From Rostrohypoxylon terebratum (lineage: Eukaryota > Ascomycota > Sordariomycetes > Xylariales > Hypoxylaceae): a DNA stretch of 64,000 nucleotides. The stretch lies in assembly GCA_022497145.1 (NCBI GenBank), contig MU385859.1, positions 742,361 through 806,360 of the forward strand. The letters run 5' to 3'. Position numbers and translations under genes: made by a program. The notes beneath the pieces are model-generated. The model made no database searches and had not been told where the DNA came from. It worked only from the letters and a program-made list of their open reading frames with translations. Of the stretch, positions 22,444 to 34,348 are shown one piece after another (position 1 is the first letter of the stretch; every line of letters starts with the position of its first letter).

Positions 22444-24645
22444 TTAAATGTTCGGAGATAACAGATCGTATTTTACACACCGCTCCACCTGTACTAGTTG
22501 TTAGTATTATATATGTTTTGCGAGGGAGGAGATGGTCTCACATCTTCAATGCTAGCTTGCATGAACCGTCTCGCTTCTAATCCTGCCCAGACGAACAGAA
22601 TGGAGAAATCGCCCCCCTTCATCATCTGGGCTCCTCCTTGTGCACCTAGCTGTCTAAGGATTGGTAGCGAACTACTCAGCAAGTCCACATTAGGATCGAG
22701 ACTGCGACCGATGCCCTCAAGAAGTAAGATGCTAATCACTACATTGACGAAATCGCCCTCCAATCTCACATGATGCTGTCGAACCATGTCGAGGACCTGT
22801 TGTAGAATATCGCCGATCTTGATATTACCCAAAGCGAGAGTAGAACTTTTCACGTTCAAGACGAGGTGTTGCATTTTGAGAGCAAATATTTCCTCGTCAA
22901 TGACCGCATCGGGCTGCCGGCAACGCTCACACATAAGATGGCCTGCTTTATATCCGTCGAACTCGGCAATGGCGCGGAAGAGATCCAAGAAGTTACGACG
23001 ATTGACTGCATTCAGTTCTGTTACAAGTCCGGTGTCGATGAAGATTAGCTGAGGTCTGAAATTTTCTTGATCAATCTTCTCGAGCTCAGCCTGCCAAGCG
23101 GCAGAGTCTCTTCGCTTGCGGAATGGACGCAACCGTGCAAGCACTTCTTCGGTGACATCGGGTTGATCGTCAGGGTGTGGTGGATGGTCATTGGATGGAT
23201 GGCGTAGACTTAGATCTGGCTGGTATGCTTGATAAAAGCGAACCATAATATTTCCAGGGTGCAAGTCAGCGTGAACGAAGTTGTCAATCAACAACATACG
23301 TAAGAAAGCATCGAGACCTTCCTGAGCGATATCTTTTTGAAAGACACCGCCTCCATTCTCCAAGAAGTCAGCCAGAGGTATTCCCTGTGCGAACTCCTCG
23401 ATCAGTACTTCTCGAGTGGTAAACTCGAGGTATGGGAATGGAAACCACGCCGTAGTGCGATCTTTGAAATTCTTTCGGAATTTGGCTAGATTAGCTGCTT
23501 CAATACGAAGATCAAGTTGGAGCTTCATCATTTCTCCGAACTGAGCGACCTCGTCGGGTAGGGATAACCATTCGATAGTGGGTATCATATTGAGAGCCGA
23601 GGCGAAAAAATGCATGATACGTAAATCGCGTCGAACCGTTCGTTCCACCTTTGGATGTAGGACCTTGACAGCAACGTAAGAAGAGGGAACCCGCTTTGGT
23701 ACAATCTTCAGAACCGTATCAACCTTTCGGCGAACATTTCGTCGGAGGTTGCTGCCAGTCTCCAGGACATCAACATCACCCGGTGCCGCAAGATCTGACT
23801 TTAATTTAGCTTTATACACCTGTGCGATTGCACCGACACCTAGAGGAGCTTCGTGAAATTCTTCGAAAATATCTTCAAATCTTCTCCCGTTGAACGCCTT
23901 TTCGACTATCCGCATCGTTTCGGTTATAGAATGAGCAGGGGCATTGGAATGAAGCTTTGACATTATATCGCACATTTCGGTAGGGAAAATATCAGTTCTC
24001 GAAGCTGCCCATTGTCCAAGCTATCCGGCGCATATGTTAGTTTGCTCGATGTCATCGTCACCATCACGCATCACGTCAGCATGGACACACCTTAATAAAT
24101 GCCGGACCAGCCGCCTCCATAGACTTCACCAGAAATTTATACCACCACAGCGTACCCGACCTCTCATTGTTGCGACTAGCCTGGCGGCTCCCAATCCATA
24201 TAGACGGGACAGCTAATATGACTGGTATGAATATGAAGACTAGTTCGACAAATCTTACTCCAGTACACAGGGGCTCCCAGAAATACAGATCCAGGAAGAT
24301 GATTACTTTACTACCGAGACGGTGGATGACTCCAGCATCGCTATCGACAGTTTTCTTCAATTCTTCTCGGGATGCTTTGAGCATGCGACCCTCGGCCGTT
24401 TGTCCCGTATCCTTGTCATCTTTTTCGGACAACGTGACGAAGGCTGCAGTTGCGAGAGCTGTATGAGCTGTGGCTCTCAATGTCCTACCACTATACTGAG
24501 AGTTCCGAGAGTTCCGCCATAGCGAAGGTCCAGGAATCCGGGATCGAAAAGTTGAGTGTAATTGTCTAATATTTGCAGCAGTCTTGGGAGCTTGAAGGAA
24601 ACATCGGCGAACGCAAAACCGGCCAAGTAAGATGGCCGGTCGCAT
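22444..24645 (-). CDS. Mitochondrial UbiB/ABC1-family atypical kinase (Cqd1/ADCK2-like)
   Basis: UbiB-family proteins are atypical kinases/ATPases of the mitochondrial inner membrane linked to coenzyme Q handling. Exons 24645-24091, 24020-22542 and 22488-22444 give 692 aa. The N-terminus (MRPAILLGRFCVRRCFLQAP) is Arg-rich like a mitochondrial presequence, followed by a membrane segment (VELVFIFIPVILAVPSIWIG). Motifs: KLGQ spanning the first splice site (residues 185-188), PLGVGAIAQVYKA in place of the Ala-rich loop, VAVK with Lys304, HADLHPGN at 435-442 with Asp437, and FIDTGL for the DFG-like site. The QLDLRIEAANL stretch and overall length favour the Cqd1/ADCK2 branch over Coq8. The final exon of 15 codons (VERCVKYDLLSPNI) uses a TACTAAC branch site; without that splice the protein would run on to a stop at 22494. 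Confidence 0.88.
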
Positions 24646-24804
24646 TTCTATTCGCACCTATAATTATAACGAGAGACAAGGAATGGTTGACATGGTGGGG
24701 AGGATGTGCTAAACAATTTCATTCACGGTTGTCGCGACCGAGCGTTCATGCCATTGATGTTGTAACACTACAGATCGTGATTGAGATCGCCCAATCCGTA
24801 AAAT

Positions 24805-24828
24805 GGTGAAGGGGTGAAGGGGTGAAGG
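24805..24828. repeat. 3 x 8-bp direct repeat (GGTGAAGG)
   Basis: Three perfect 8-bp units, about 160 bp upstream of the UbiB-family kinase start. Confidence 0.92.
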
Positions 24829-25102
24829 ATGTGGCTTGTGACGTAGTAGATTCAGTAGATTCGATCTTCGGCTCAGACCAAGGACTGTATAAGTAACGGT
24901 AAAATCCCGGCAGCTACACTATCGATAGGAAGGTTGTTACCTGCATGTGATTACCTATTACCTAGTTTCTAGGTACGTACCCAGAACTCAAGTTTCGAAG
25001 AAACCATCACGTAATGGATTTGGGGGAACCACTTTTAGTTGCGCCTTACACTGGCCTAATGTTCCTATCCGCCATCCACCCGCCGCCGTCCATTCCACCA
25101 CC

Positions 25103-25126
25103 CACCACTCCACCACTCCACCACTC
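25103..25126. repeat. 3 x 8-bp direct repeat (CACCACTC)
   Basis: Three perfect 8-bp units, about 195 bp upstream of the heme lyase start codon. Confidence 0.92.
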
Positions 25127-25319
25127 CACTGACTCAGCCTTAAAGAAACTGGCCGCGGCAAATAAAAAAAAAAGTTGACAAGTTAAAGACGAGAAAAATC
25201 TATGATAACCCCTCTTAAGGGAACAAAACGTCGTGTATCTCCTTGTCCTTATTTCGCCGTTTCCCAGAATACTTACTCTTTCATTCTCATTCCAATACCA
25301 CAATTCACAGATCAAAATC

Positions 25320-26515
25320 ATGGGCTGGTTTTGGTCAGACGGTCTTCAGGCCAAAGCTCACAAGCAAGTTTCGTCGCATCCCACTCAGAATGGATCGCGA
25401 TCACCCCCTGTAAGTTGTCTTAGAACCCTAACAATATAATAGATGGATGCTCTCGTATTAACCATGTTCCTTCTACCAGCCCGGATGCCCGATGCATAAA
25501 CACCAGAAGTCTGCAGACGCAATAAACGCACCTAATTCCTGTCCCGTGAAGCATTCCCGATCCGACTTTGCGTCATCTCCAACCCCCGAACTTAGTGCCT
25601 CTGAATTTCACGGATCTCGCTCCTATGCGAAGCCACGCGAGACGATGGACTTTGTGGAGGAACCTAAGGTGATAGAGAAGCACGATGTGAAGGCAGGAGT
25701 CGAATCGCAGTCTGCCTTTTCGAAACTGAACCCTCTTAACTATATGTTCCGCGACCTATCACAAGCACCTGCGCCTAACCAGACGTACTCCCTCCCCACT
25801 TCGCGAGAACCATCGTCCATTCCCAGAGGTGACGGTGATGGTAACTGGGAATATCCCTCTCCACAACAAATGTACAACGCCCTCCTGCGCAAGGGCTACA
25901 CAGACACAGATGTCACTGCGGTCGACAGCATGGTCAGCGTACACAACTTTCTGAATGAAGGTGCTTGGGCCGAAATAATGGACTGGGAGAAACGATTCTC
26001 TGGCGGTCTCTACAAGGGCTGGCGCTTGTGTAGCCATGGCGAGCAAAACTTCGAAAAGATGGTTAAGAAGTACGGTTATGAGAAGGAGGTGGAGAACCTG
26101 AGTCCAAGCTTGGTACGATTTCAAGGTCGACCACAGGACATGACACCCAAGGCAGCTATGTTCCAGGTCATGGGCTGGCTATATCCCGGAGCCTTTGCGT
26201 AAGTCAACGAGCCCCATTTTTCCTTCGTGGGAGGATTTTACTAATACCTGCCATAGTACTGAGCCGCCTTTTGATCGACATGATTGGTATGTGAGTAGAG
26301 AGGTCAACGGTGAACGCAAGGAGATCCGGTATGTCATCGATTACTACTCTGGGCCACCCGAGCCTACCGGCGAACCCGTATTCTATCTCGACGTACGACC
26401 AGCCATCACCCCGACAGGAGCAGCTGAGAGAGCGCTGCGATGGGGATGCGATGTATGGTGGAGAGCGATAGGTGGCGATGTCCGTGAACGCGAGAAGAAC
26501 AGCAAGCCAAAGTGA
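25320..26515 (+). CDS. Holocytochrome c-type synthase (cytochrome c/c1 heme lyase)
   Basis: Attaches heme covalently to apocytochrome c or c1 in the mitochondrial intermembrane space. Exons 25320-25409, 25480-26198 and 26257-26515 give 355 aa. Two Cys-Pro heme-regulatory-like motifs sit near the N-terminus: GCPMH (Cys33) and SCPVK (Cys51). The conserved core follows: [55 protein letters not shown], then [15 protein letters not shown], and across the last splice site PPFDRHDW with YVIDYYSGP and FYLDVRPA. These are hallmarks of the family. Sequence alone does not let me decide between the cytochrome c (CYC3) and cytochrome c1 (CYT2) enzymes. It diverges from a mitochondrial kinase gene. Confidence 0.93.
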
Positions 26516-28225
26516 TGCGACGACTTTGAAATACACACAAGACAACCACCACTACAGCCACAGCTACCACTGCCACAAATGAATCATGTCAATTGAACGC
26601 GGAGTTTGGATTTGCATTGCAGGGTGTATCAGCATGGGGGTTTGGGCATGTTACGACACCTTGCGATGCATCACGATCCCTCGGATTCACAAAGTACCTT
26701 TGCTTTTCTGTACCATCATAGTCTACAGACTCCATCATCTCCTCTTTTTTTTCGCCAGAAAGAGTACTACGGACCACGTGCCTAGATCGCATCGCGGTAT
26801 AGGTTTCTAGCAGATGATCCGTCGATTCGTAAATCAATATATAGACCAAGCTGACAAGCCGAGCAATACCTACTACCTGGTGGTGTTCATTTGATCCACA
26901 CTAATACCTCGCAAGAATAAAAATCTCGACCCTTGTCGTACATTGCCGTTAGTTTAAATATTTGTATGCCGGATAAATGGCTGGCGCTTTGGTAATAGCC
27001 CCAGAGATGGATCTTGGGATCCTATTCTAACCGTAACTGGTTTGACCATGCAGAGAAACTGATCGATCTCGCATATGTTCAACATTTTCTTATTATAGAT
27101 GTCATCCTCTATATATTGAGGCTCCGTTGCTCCTCACTCCCCCGCAGTTGTCTCACTTATTTCGAGATTCGCATAACGTGTTCAGATCCCATGACAAGAT
27201 TCCTTCAACGTGTCCAATACAAGATGGGAAATAAGCCACGGCAACTCACATATTTAAACCTCTCCCCCCGAATTGCGAAATGTCGTCAGGGCTTCTACAT
27301 AGCTCACCATGCACCCCGCAAATACTGAAATCTCCAAATTCCACCCTTGAATCCTTTCAGACCTCACCGAGCATATACCTAGGTCCTAGGTATTTTTGAG
27401 GCTACATACTGTCTGGCATTGATACCTAATACCATAATAACATACCTACCTAAGCGCCTCAAAGTAGGATAGGGTGGCCGATCATTTGATCTAGTTGGAT
27501 GAGAAAATGTGAGTTCCATAAAACAACCCCCATTTCTCCCATTTCTCTGCGATAAATTATAAATCATACAAGACCCAGTTGTATGTGCCTATAGTATTGA
27601 CCAACTAGATCGACTCAATATTATACATACCTCCAACAGCCCAAGACACATTTGCGCATCCTAATGCTACAGCTGGAACTTTCCAACTTGCTGGAGCGGA
27701 ATCTTGCGGGCTTGTCGGGGAGTTACAAAGTGACAACTCTGGACGAATTCTGGATTGGGCTACTGGCGCTCGAAGCTGTCTTGATCGCGGGGGTATTGGG
27801 TCTTCGGACCCTCGATGCGATAGGTCGTAAAGCACAGACGTCAAGGTGGAAAAGATCTTATGGTGTACTCATATAGATTCCAAGGTAGAAATTTTCGAAT
27901 GCAAACGAGAATTCCAAACAGTCTGTTTTTGTTTCATGCACTAATATGCAGGTACCCTGGGAAGGAAGACGCGGGTTTATTCTAACCAGGCTTCAGGTAC
28001 TTCCCTCCCCCAATGGTCGTGTTAGGTATGGACTTTAATGACGGGTCACTTTGCCTTAATTGCCCCTCCCAACGCCCGCCTTTTTAAGCCCTATGATTTC
28101 CTGTGTTGCATGCAGTTGGGATATGAACCGTCCGTCTCAATATTTTTTAGCTTACATAGTGACTAAGAATCTATCTCACGATACAGCACTTCTTCCAATT
28201 TTGTGAAATAATAAAGAAATCCAAT
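26516..28225. other. Gene-free interval
   Basis: About 1.7 kb. A 70-codon plus-strand frame starts at an ATG at 27664 (MLQLELSNLLERN) and has a hydrophobic stretch, but nothing supports it as a gene. A double palindrome-like CCTAGGTCCTAGG occurs around 27379-27391. Confidence 0.5.
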
Positions 28226-28738
28226 ATGGATCCTGATTCGAGTGTCTATTCTTCTACTACCGGAGCCCCCAATACTCCCACAAGCAGCGACACGGCGACC
28301 AACGCACCCGAAAAGGACCGCCGTGCTACCATTCCACTTTATAGAGAGACAGTTCCATGGCCTGGTGGGACGTACATCATCCGCGATCCAAAGTCGGGGC
28401 GAAATATCACCATGGTGGATGGATCGATCCGACTGGAACCTCATTTAGGCGATCAAGGAGGATACCACTGGCGCTGCATCACCAGAAACAATTGGTTCGG
28501 ATTCCGTAGCCCGATCGACGGCTTCCACCTCGGGCGTGATGACAAAGGCAACATAGTGGCAAATCAGCGACACCACCTAGGCTGGGAGTCTTTCGTTATA
28601 AGAGGCCATCCTGATGGCGGCCAGCAATTATTGACGAAACATGACGAAGAGTTGCGGGTGGCTTGCGTGGCGAAAGATGGACATCAACTTACGGATACTA
28701 AGGACTCGGAGTTCACGTGGGAGTTCGTGAAGGTGTAA
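28226..28738 (+). CDS. Small protein, possible beta-trefoil (fascin-like) fold
   Basis: Single-exon gene, 170 aa, ATG at 28226 (MDPDSSVYSSTTGAP). After a ~45-residue Ser/Thr-rich disordered N-terminus comes a compact domain with repeating short strands ending in aromatic-Gly or His-Leu-Gly patterns: GTYIIRDPKSGRNITM, HWRCITRNNWFGFRS, GFHLGRDDKGNIVANQ, HLGWESFVIRGHPDGGQQLL and FTWEFVKV at the end. Such spacing resembles one beta-trefoil of fascin or ricin-B type, but this is pattern judgement, not a match. No signal peptide, no cysteine cluster. Function unknown; cytosolic location is likely. Confidence 0.65.
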   Translation: MDPDSSVYSSTTGAPNTPTSSDTATNAPEKDRRATIPLYRETVPWPGGTYIIRDPKSGRNITMVDGSIRLEPHLGDQGGYHWRCITRNNWFGFRSPIDGFHLGRDDKGNIVANQRHHLGWESFVIRGHPDGGQQLLTKHDEELRVACVAKDGHQLTDTKDSEFTWEFVKV

Positions 28739-29990
28739 GTGGTTGGAGAGGGACTCACGAAAATATCACGCAAGACCCAAAATATCATATACCTAGGGAA
28801 TCGATATCGCCTTCCTGGCCTATACGGCTAATTGTTTGGGTTTTTGGTCGGGGGAGCAGCTGGAAAATCGCCAGCGACTTGAGTGACAGGAGAAGATCGT
28901 CTTGCTCACGAGCCACCTGCCCGTGCCCTTGCGAAAAGGGAAGACGCCGTCCCACATTCCCCCATCAAACACACTATTCATATTCAAATGGAAAATTGGC
29001 ATGACATTGAAAATTAAACTCAACGTGGTCGATTTCCGCACTGCTGCGCCGGCAAGGGAAAGGATGTCGATGGGATTATCCTCGGTGCTGTATTTAGCTA
29101 GTGCCACGATTGAAAGGGGCTCCGCTTTGAGATGCGAGTGCAGAGGATCCTTGAACGAGTCCGTTATGGCGATGAGACAACTGGCAGAGGAACCAGAGCC
29201 TTCTTTTGTTAAATACTGTTTGAATTATTCTAACTGGTTGTCACGTCATGAGAAATATCACGTTAGCCTACCCGAACTTCGTAGCAACGGAATGTAGGAA
29301 TAGGTAAGTACCATGTTTATCAACCGAATTATCCATGAGACCTGACATGTCCGCATCCCCGTCGACACTGCTTCAATAGTGAAAGGGCCAGCCTTTGGTG
29401 GATCTATTAGAAAACATTCGAAGCCATCTAGCTGCTTGCCTGGCCCGTCTTATACTGTGGAGTACCTATATATATTCAAGGTAATGGCGTATCAACATAC
29501 ATTTGGCGTGAATTGGTTGACATATATGAAATGAACGTTGGTATCGTAAATCGCGGCGAGAAAGCAAGCCTCATAATAATAAACACACGCAGAGCAAACA
29601 ACGTGAGAAGTTCTACTTCTCTTGCAAATTCTCTAAGTGGTTGGATTTAGTGACCGATTTAGTGAGCCATTGCCTCGGTTTTAGAGCTTTGACGAACGAA
29701 AGGAGTAAGACAACCGGCATCACCCATTAGTCACATCACCCATAAGCGCTTGTGTTGCCCGTAAATCTTGCCCAGTTAGGGATAGGGAGAGAAAGGGAAG
29801 TATCCATATGCTATCTTTAGTTTCACCACTGACTTGTATACCAGATATCCGATCCGAACAACCCGGGCTATGTCATGTTAAACTAGATTAAGGTGACCAA
29901 CAGTCACCTCAATGCTTCTTTGTCAAGCCGCTCTAAATCTGCTTCAATCGCAACCACATCTAAGTCCATTCTTTCATCTAGGTGGTCATC
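28739..29990. other. Gene-free interval
   Basis: About 1.25 kb. A plus-strand frame of 131 codons (28902-29297) and an antisense one show no recognisable domain and no good start context. Nothing else is seen. Confidence 0.5.
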
Positions 29991-31079
29991 ATGCCGAACT
30001 TCGATGTCACACCAGAGAAGCGCGCTACGCAGCTCGCATTTATGAAGCGTCAACTCTTCGTAAAGCCGCCAGTAGCAACACGAAGGGAGGTCGACCTATA
30101 TGGCAAGACTGCTATAGTAACCGGATCGAACACGGGGATTGGCTTGGAATGTGCGCGACAGCTTCTTGAACTTGGCCTCAGTCGCCTTATTCTCGCTGTG
30201 CGTAGCCAGCCTAAGGGCGAAAATGCGAAGAAAAGCCTTCTCGTCGGCAAGGATGCTAGCAAGCATGTGGTCGAGGTCTGGTCTCTTGATCTCTCAAGAT
30301 ATGAATCTATCACGGCTTTCGCTGAGCGAGCTAAGGGGCTAGATCGCATAGACATCCTCGTCAACAACGCCGGCGTCTCCAAATTAGCGTATGAGCGCAA
30401 CAGCAACACTGGCCACGAGGAGACAATCCAAGTCAACTACCTATCTCTCGTTCTCATCACCATCTTGTTCCTTCCGATACTCAAAGAGAAGAACTCGCCC
30501 GAGCGGCCAGGCCGTATAGTCATTGTCAACTCCGACGTCGCATCATGGCCCAAATTCAAAGAGAGGAACGCAGTTCCCCTATTACCCGCCTTAGACAAGG
30601 AGTCAAGTTTCAAGATACAAGAAACGTATTATACGTCTAAACTGCTGTGCCAATTCTTCGTATCGGAGCTAGCGAAACGCGTCCCGCCTACTGTTGCTAT
30701 TGTCAACGCACCCAACCCGGGCCTATGCAAATCAACCCTGTTCAGGGAGTTCGATGGGAGTATCGCTGGGTTCGTATTTGGCATTTTCCAAAGCATCTTT
30801 GCGCGCACTGCTTCCGAAGGAGCGCGAGGCATCACGGATGCAGCTGTCAAACATGGCGAAGAGTCCCATGGGCAATATCTAGAGGACGGTAAAGTGCAGC
30901 CGTAAGTCATACGCTTCCGCAACTGGTGACAATTGCTAACTGCTATGTTTAATAGACTTGCGCCGCTCGTATACAAACCCGATGGTATCAGGATCGCATA
31001 TCAACTGTGGAAAGAGACGATGGAGGAGCTTGCATTCGCTAATGCAGCAGATATAATCAACAGCCTAGCGTCGAAGTAA
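29991..31079 (+). CDS. Short-chain dehydrogenase/reductase, retinol-dehydrogenase-like
   Basis: NAD(P)H-dependent oxidoreductase of unknown substrate. Exons 29991-30901 and 30956-31079 give 344 aa; the splice joins KVQP to LAPLVYKPDGIRIAYQLW with matching phase (CC|A). The ATG at 29991 (MPNFDVTPEKRAT) is the first that fits the family start. Rossmann signature TGSNTGIG at residues 44-51, NNAG at 125-128, a Ser in VIVNSDVASW, and YxxxK as Tyr213-Lys217 (YYTSK). Arg71 in LAVRS after the second strand suggests NADP(H). The hydrophobic stretch LSLVLITILFLPIL is normal for this group. It resembles the fungal proteins annotated as retinol dehydrogenase 12-like, which often sit in secondary metabolism loci; here no partner gene is adjacent. 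Confidence 0.88.
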
Positions 31080-32745
31080 TTGGCGATGGGTCTATGAAAG
31101 GGCTCGGAAGATACCATCGTGGAGAGGGCGCCGAGCCGGCCTGTGCTCATGGTAGAGATACGTATTACTGAATAAAAGCGCTGGGTGATCCTGTACTACG
31201 ACCTGAGTGCCTTGTTATGATGAATCGATGTACTCGAAATCGATCTAGGCCGTAGGTTGGGGCGAGTATCGTAGTAGGCATATGAACTTACGCTGAAGTC
31301 TTTCATTCCACATCCTTCCTCGGCACATGATTAAATTATACGGCAAGTATAGTCTTCTGGAAAATCCAAGCCCGTTCAGCAGCCGGCGTCTAGTCGCGTT
31401 TTCTTACTGGGACCAATTGGACAATAGCGAAGGAAATTTGACCACTGACCGTACCTTGTTCAAATGGTAGCCGAACCGGCGGCCCGTAGGGATTTATAGA
31501 AAGCGCTAGGAAGCCATCGCTGGTCGGTTGTAGAATCAATGCTTGAACCGTGGCAATTGACAGGATGCAGATGCGTGCTATTGTCTGAAGCTGCTGTTGC
31601 CTAATTTCTTCGTCTTCCTGTGGGATGAAAAAATCATCGATCCAGAGGTACTGTTTGAAGCAAATTCGCCGATGAAATATATTTCAAACAGGATGGGAGA
31701 CGAGCCTTGATAAGTCGTGTAAATTCTTGCGCACCAGCACTTCTGTGTCCCGTCATTTTGAACCAGAAAGGGCTCCTCCGTAGTTTGAACATCTAAGATA
31801 AAAGTTAGAAGGATGGCGCTTTCATTTCGAGGACATGCATTGTGAGTTTCTTCGCAATGTCTCATAGTCATTTGAATGAATTCGAATGTCATATCTGACT
31901 GATGACTGTCCGGTAGAGGTTTGTTGATTTAGATGAAATGATTGATGAAAGGAAGGATGGTTAAGGAATGAGAATGTGGAACAGCACTACCTAGTCCTTG
32001 AACGGGTTGAACGGGGGCGGGGCTGGCGGGCTGGCGGGCTGGCGGGGTAAAATTCAGGGGAGTTCGTACTAGTATTAAGGGTGGCTACGTCACTGTTTTT
32101 CTGTGACGTCTTTCTTCTAGTATCTGTATCTAACTTGCAGTTGAACCAAGTAACTGCAGCTACAGCTCACGATCATAGAAATGGGAGTTTAACTATAGAA
32201 TAATGTAATCCTAACAACTTCGGTCATCGGCCCGTCGCGTCGTTTGAACGGCAAAGTCTCCGGGTCGGAAAAGTGGGTACGGGTGTATAGTCGCTTCTCG
32301 GTCGGCACGCGGGGGGAAATTGTAGTCGGGTAAAGAATCCGCCTCGGGGTAATAGCAACTGACTCAATAAGCACTTTCTATTTTAACCCACCGGTATTTG
32401 TGGAGATAGCTCAAATTTCCGAGTAGAAAGAGCAGGCAACATTGGTTCAAGTGCGGAGTTAGTCTTAATCACGAATTATATTCGGATTGCTTACGAACGG
32501 TACATTATCGCGATTCGCGAAGAGGCGAGCTGGTCAATACAACTTCACTCCCACGCTAAGCTGAAAATAGGCTGACCAATTTATGACATCTCGTATACGC
32601 ACCACTCCATTCCTCTCATTAAGCAATCCATTTATAGACCCGTCGATGCCTTCTTAGCCTTGGCACTATCCTTGAGCTAGAGTACCAATCCTAAAGGGAC
32701 TAAGAAGTTATCGAGACATTCGCTGTCAGCACCACTATCAGCAAC
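31080..32745. other. Gene-free interval
   Basis: About 1.67 kb with one GC-rich triple repeat (listed) and no recognisable gene; a 104-codon minus frame at 31578-31892 is featureless. Confidence 0.5.
32023..32046. repeat. 3 x 8-bp direct repeat (CTGGCGGG)
   Basis: Three perfect 8-bp GC-rich units within a G-rich stretch. Confidence 0.92.
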
Positions 32746-34348
32746 ATGACCGCAGCTACTCCAGACTCAATTCTTCTCTCTGGAGGAACTATCATAGCCT
32801 TCAACGAAAAGACTGAATCCCTCGAAGTAGTTCGAGATGGCGCGTTACTGATTACCGGCGATCAAATCTCGGGAATCTATGACACTGCACATCCCAGCGA
32901 CTTGCCGGCAGGTACTGAGATTGTTGATTGTACTCACAAAATCATATCTCCTGGTTTCATCGATACCCATCGACATGGTTGGCAGACGGCCATAAGAACT
33001 CTTACCGCCAACACCACAATGCCTGACTATATGTCCCGATACGCAGCAGGCAACGCTTCGGGTTACTATACAGCCGAAGACGTGTATATCGGACAGCTTG
33101 CGGGGCTTCTCGAGGCTCTCAACGCTGGCGTGACGACTACACTTGACCATGCTCACCATATCTGGTCCAAGGAGACATCAGAGGCCGGTCTCAAAGCATC
33201 TGACGACAGCGGCGCCAGAGTCTATTGGAACTGTGCTTTTTCCGGTACACCTACGTACTCATTCTCGGAGCAAATCAGTGACTTTAGAGAATTCGCGAAA
33301 TCGAGGTCTGCATCAAGCGGCCTGACAACACTTGGTGTCGCGTATGATGGATGGTCGTTTTACCCTCCTGAAGACACTAGTGCGGTCATTACGTTGATTA
33401 GGTGAATATTAAATAATGCTATGACATGGTATTTTGCGGAGTGACTGACAAGAAAAGGGAGCTAAATATTCCAGTTCTGACCACGCATTACTTGGGTGGT
33501 CCATGGATGGGTATGTCTGAATAAAAACCATAGCTCTATAGAATTTCGAGAAAAATGCTGACATACATGGGATTATTTCAGCCGATAACTCACCTGAAGT
33601 CCTTCAGACCCATGGGGTTTTGGATACGGATACAGCAGTAGTCTTTTCACACGCCATGAATATTTCGCCGACAGGGTCTCGCCTTCTTCGCTCAACCAAC
33701 CAGTTTATCTCGATAACGCCCGAGTCGGAGATGCATTATGGCCTCTCGCACCCAAACGGGCACCAGATACAGGACCAGGCCGCCCTTGGAGTCGACACGT
33801 TTCATACCTTCTCCTCGGATCTGATGACTCAAGCGCGGATATGGCTTCAGCGTACACGATCCAGGCTCTACGACCAAGTCCTCGATAGGTGGGAGATCCC
33901 AAAGAACAACCCCATGTCCGTCAACCAGGCATTCTTGATGGCGACCCGGCAGGGCGGGCTGGCCCTTAGACGGCCGGATCTGGGCGTGATCCGTGTTGGC
34001 GCAAAGGCGGACCTGGTCGTGTTCGACGGCCGGACCCCAGGAATGCTGGGATGGCGCGACCCCGTCGCCGCGGTGATCTTACACGCGAACGTTGGGGACA
34101 TCAAACACGTTCTTGTGGATGGCAAGTTCAGGAAGCGGGACGGCAAGCTCACTTTCGAGAATTATGATTCGGTGGTCGACCGTTTCCTCTCTAGCGTGGA
34201 GAGGGTGCAGAAGGCGGCCATCGACCGGCCGAATCCTGTAATCGAGAGTCGGTTCTGGGGTGGCTGCCCATATGGCCATGCTTTAGAGGTTAATGCGTGC
34301 CGAGGCCCTGGTACTGGTTACGGCACGCAATTCCTTCACAAGAACTAG
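32746..34348 (+). CDS. Metal-dependent amidohydrolase (TRZ/ATZ, cytosine-deaminase-like group)
   Basis: Hydrolyses C-N bonds of small, often ring-containing amines or amides; the substrate cannot be told. Exons 32746-33401, 33458-33510 and 33582-34348 give 491 aa, ATG at 32746. The beta-domain start (ILLSGGTIIAFNEKTESLEV) leads to the metal-binding GFIDTHRHGWQTA (His75, His77). His229 is in LTTHYLGG, encoded by the 53-nt middle exon; His260 is in VFSHAMN; and Asp316 is in HTFSSDLMTQ. PESEMHYGLSHP matches the region before the catalytic Asp in this group. The C-terminal part has GVIRVGAKADLVVFDGR and VKHVLVDG-like IKHVLVDGKF, typical of the returning beta-domain. Cytosolic, no signal peptide. 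All five expected metal/catalytic residues are present. Confidence 0.92.

Larger units (their letters stand above)
24646..25319. other. Divergent promoter interval (kinase / heme lyase)
   Basis: About 670 bp between divergent mitochondrial genes; it holds two three-copy 8-bp repeats (listed separately), a poly-A run near 25165 and no gene. Confidence 0.6.

Noticed and set aside
27664..27876. Plus-strand frame of 70 codons with a hydrophobic stretch
   Set aside because: Too short and unsupported; the opposite strand is equally open.
28902..29297. Plus-strand frame of 131 codons downstream of the beta-trefoil-like gene
   Set aside because: No recognisable domain and an overlapping antisense frame of similar quality.
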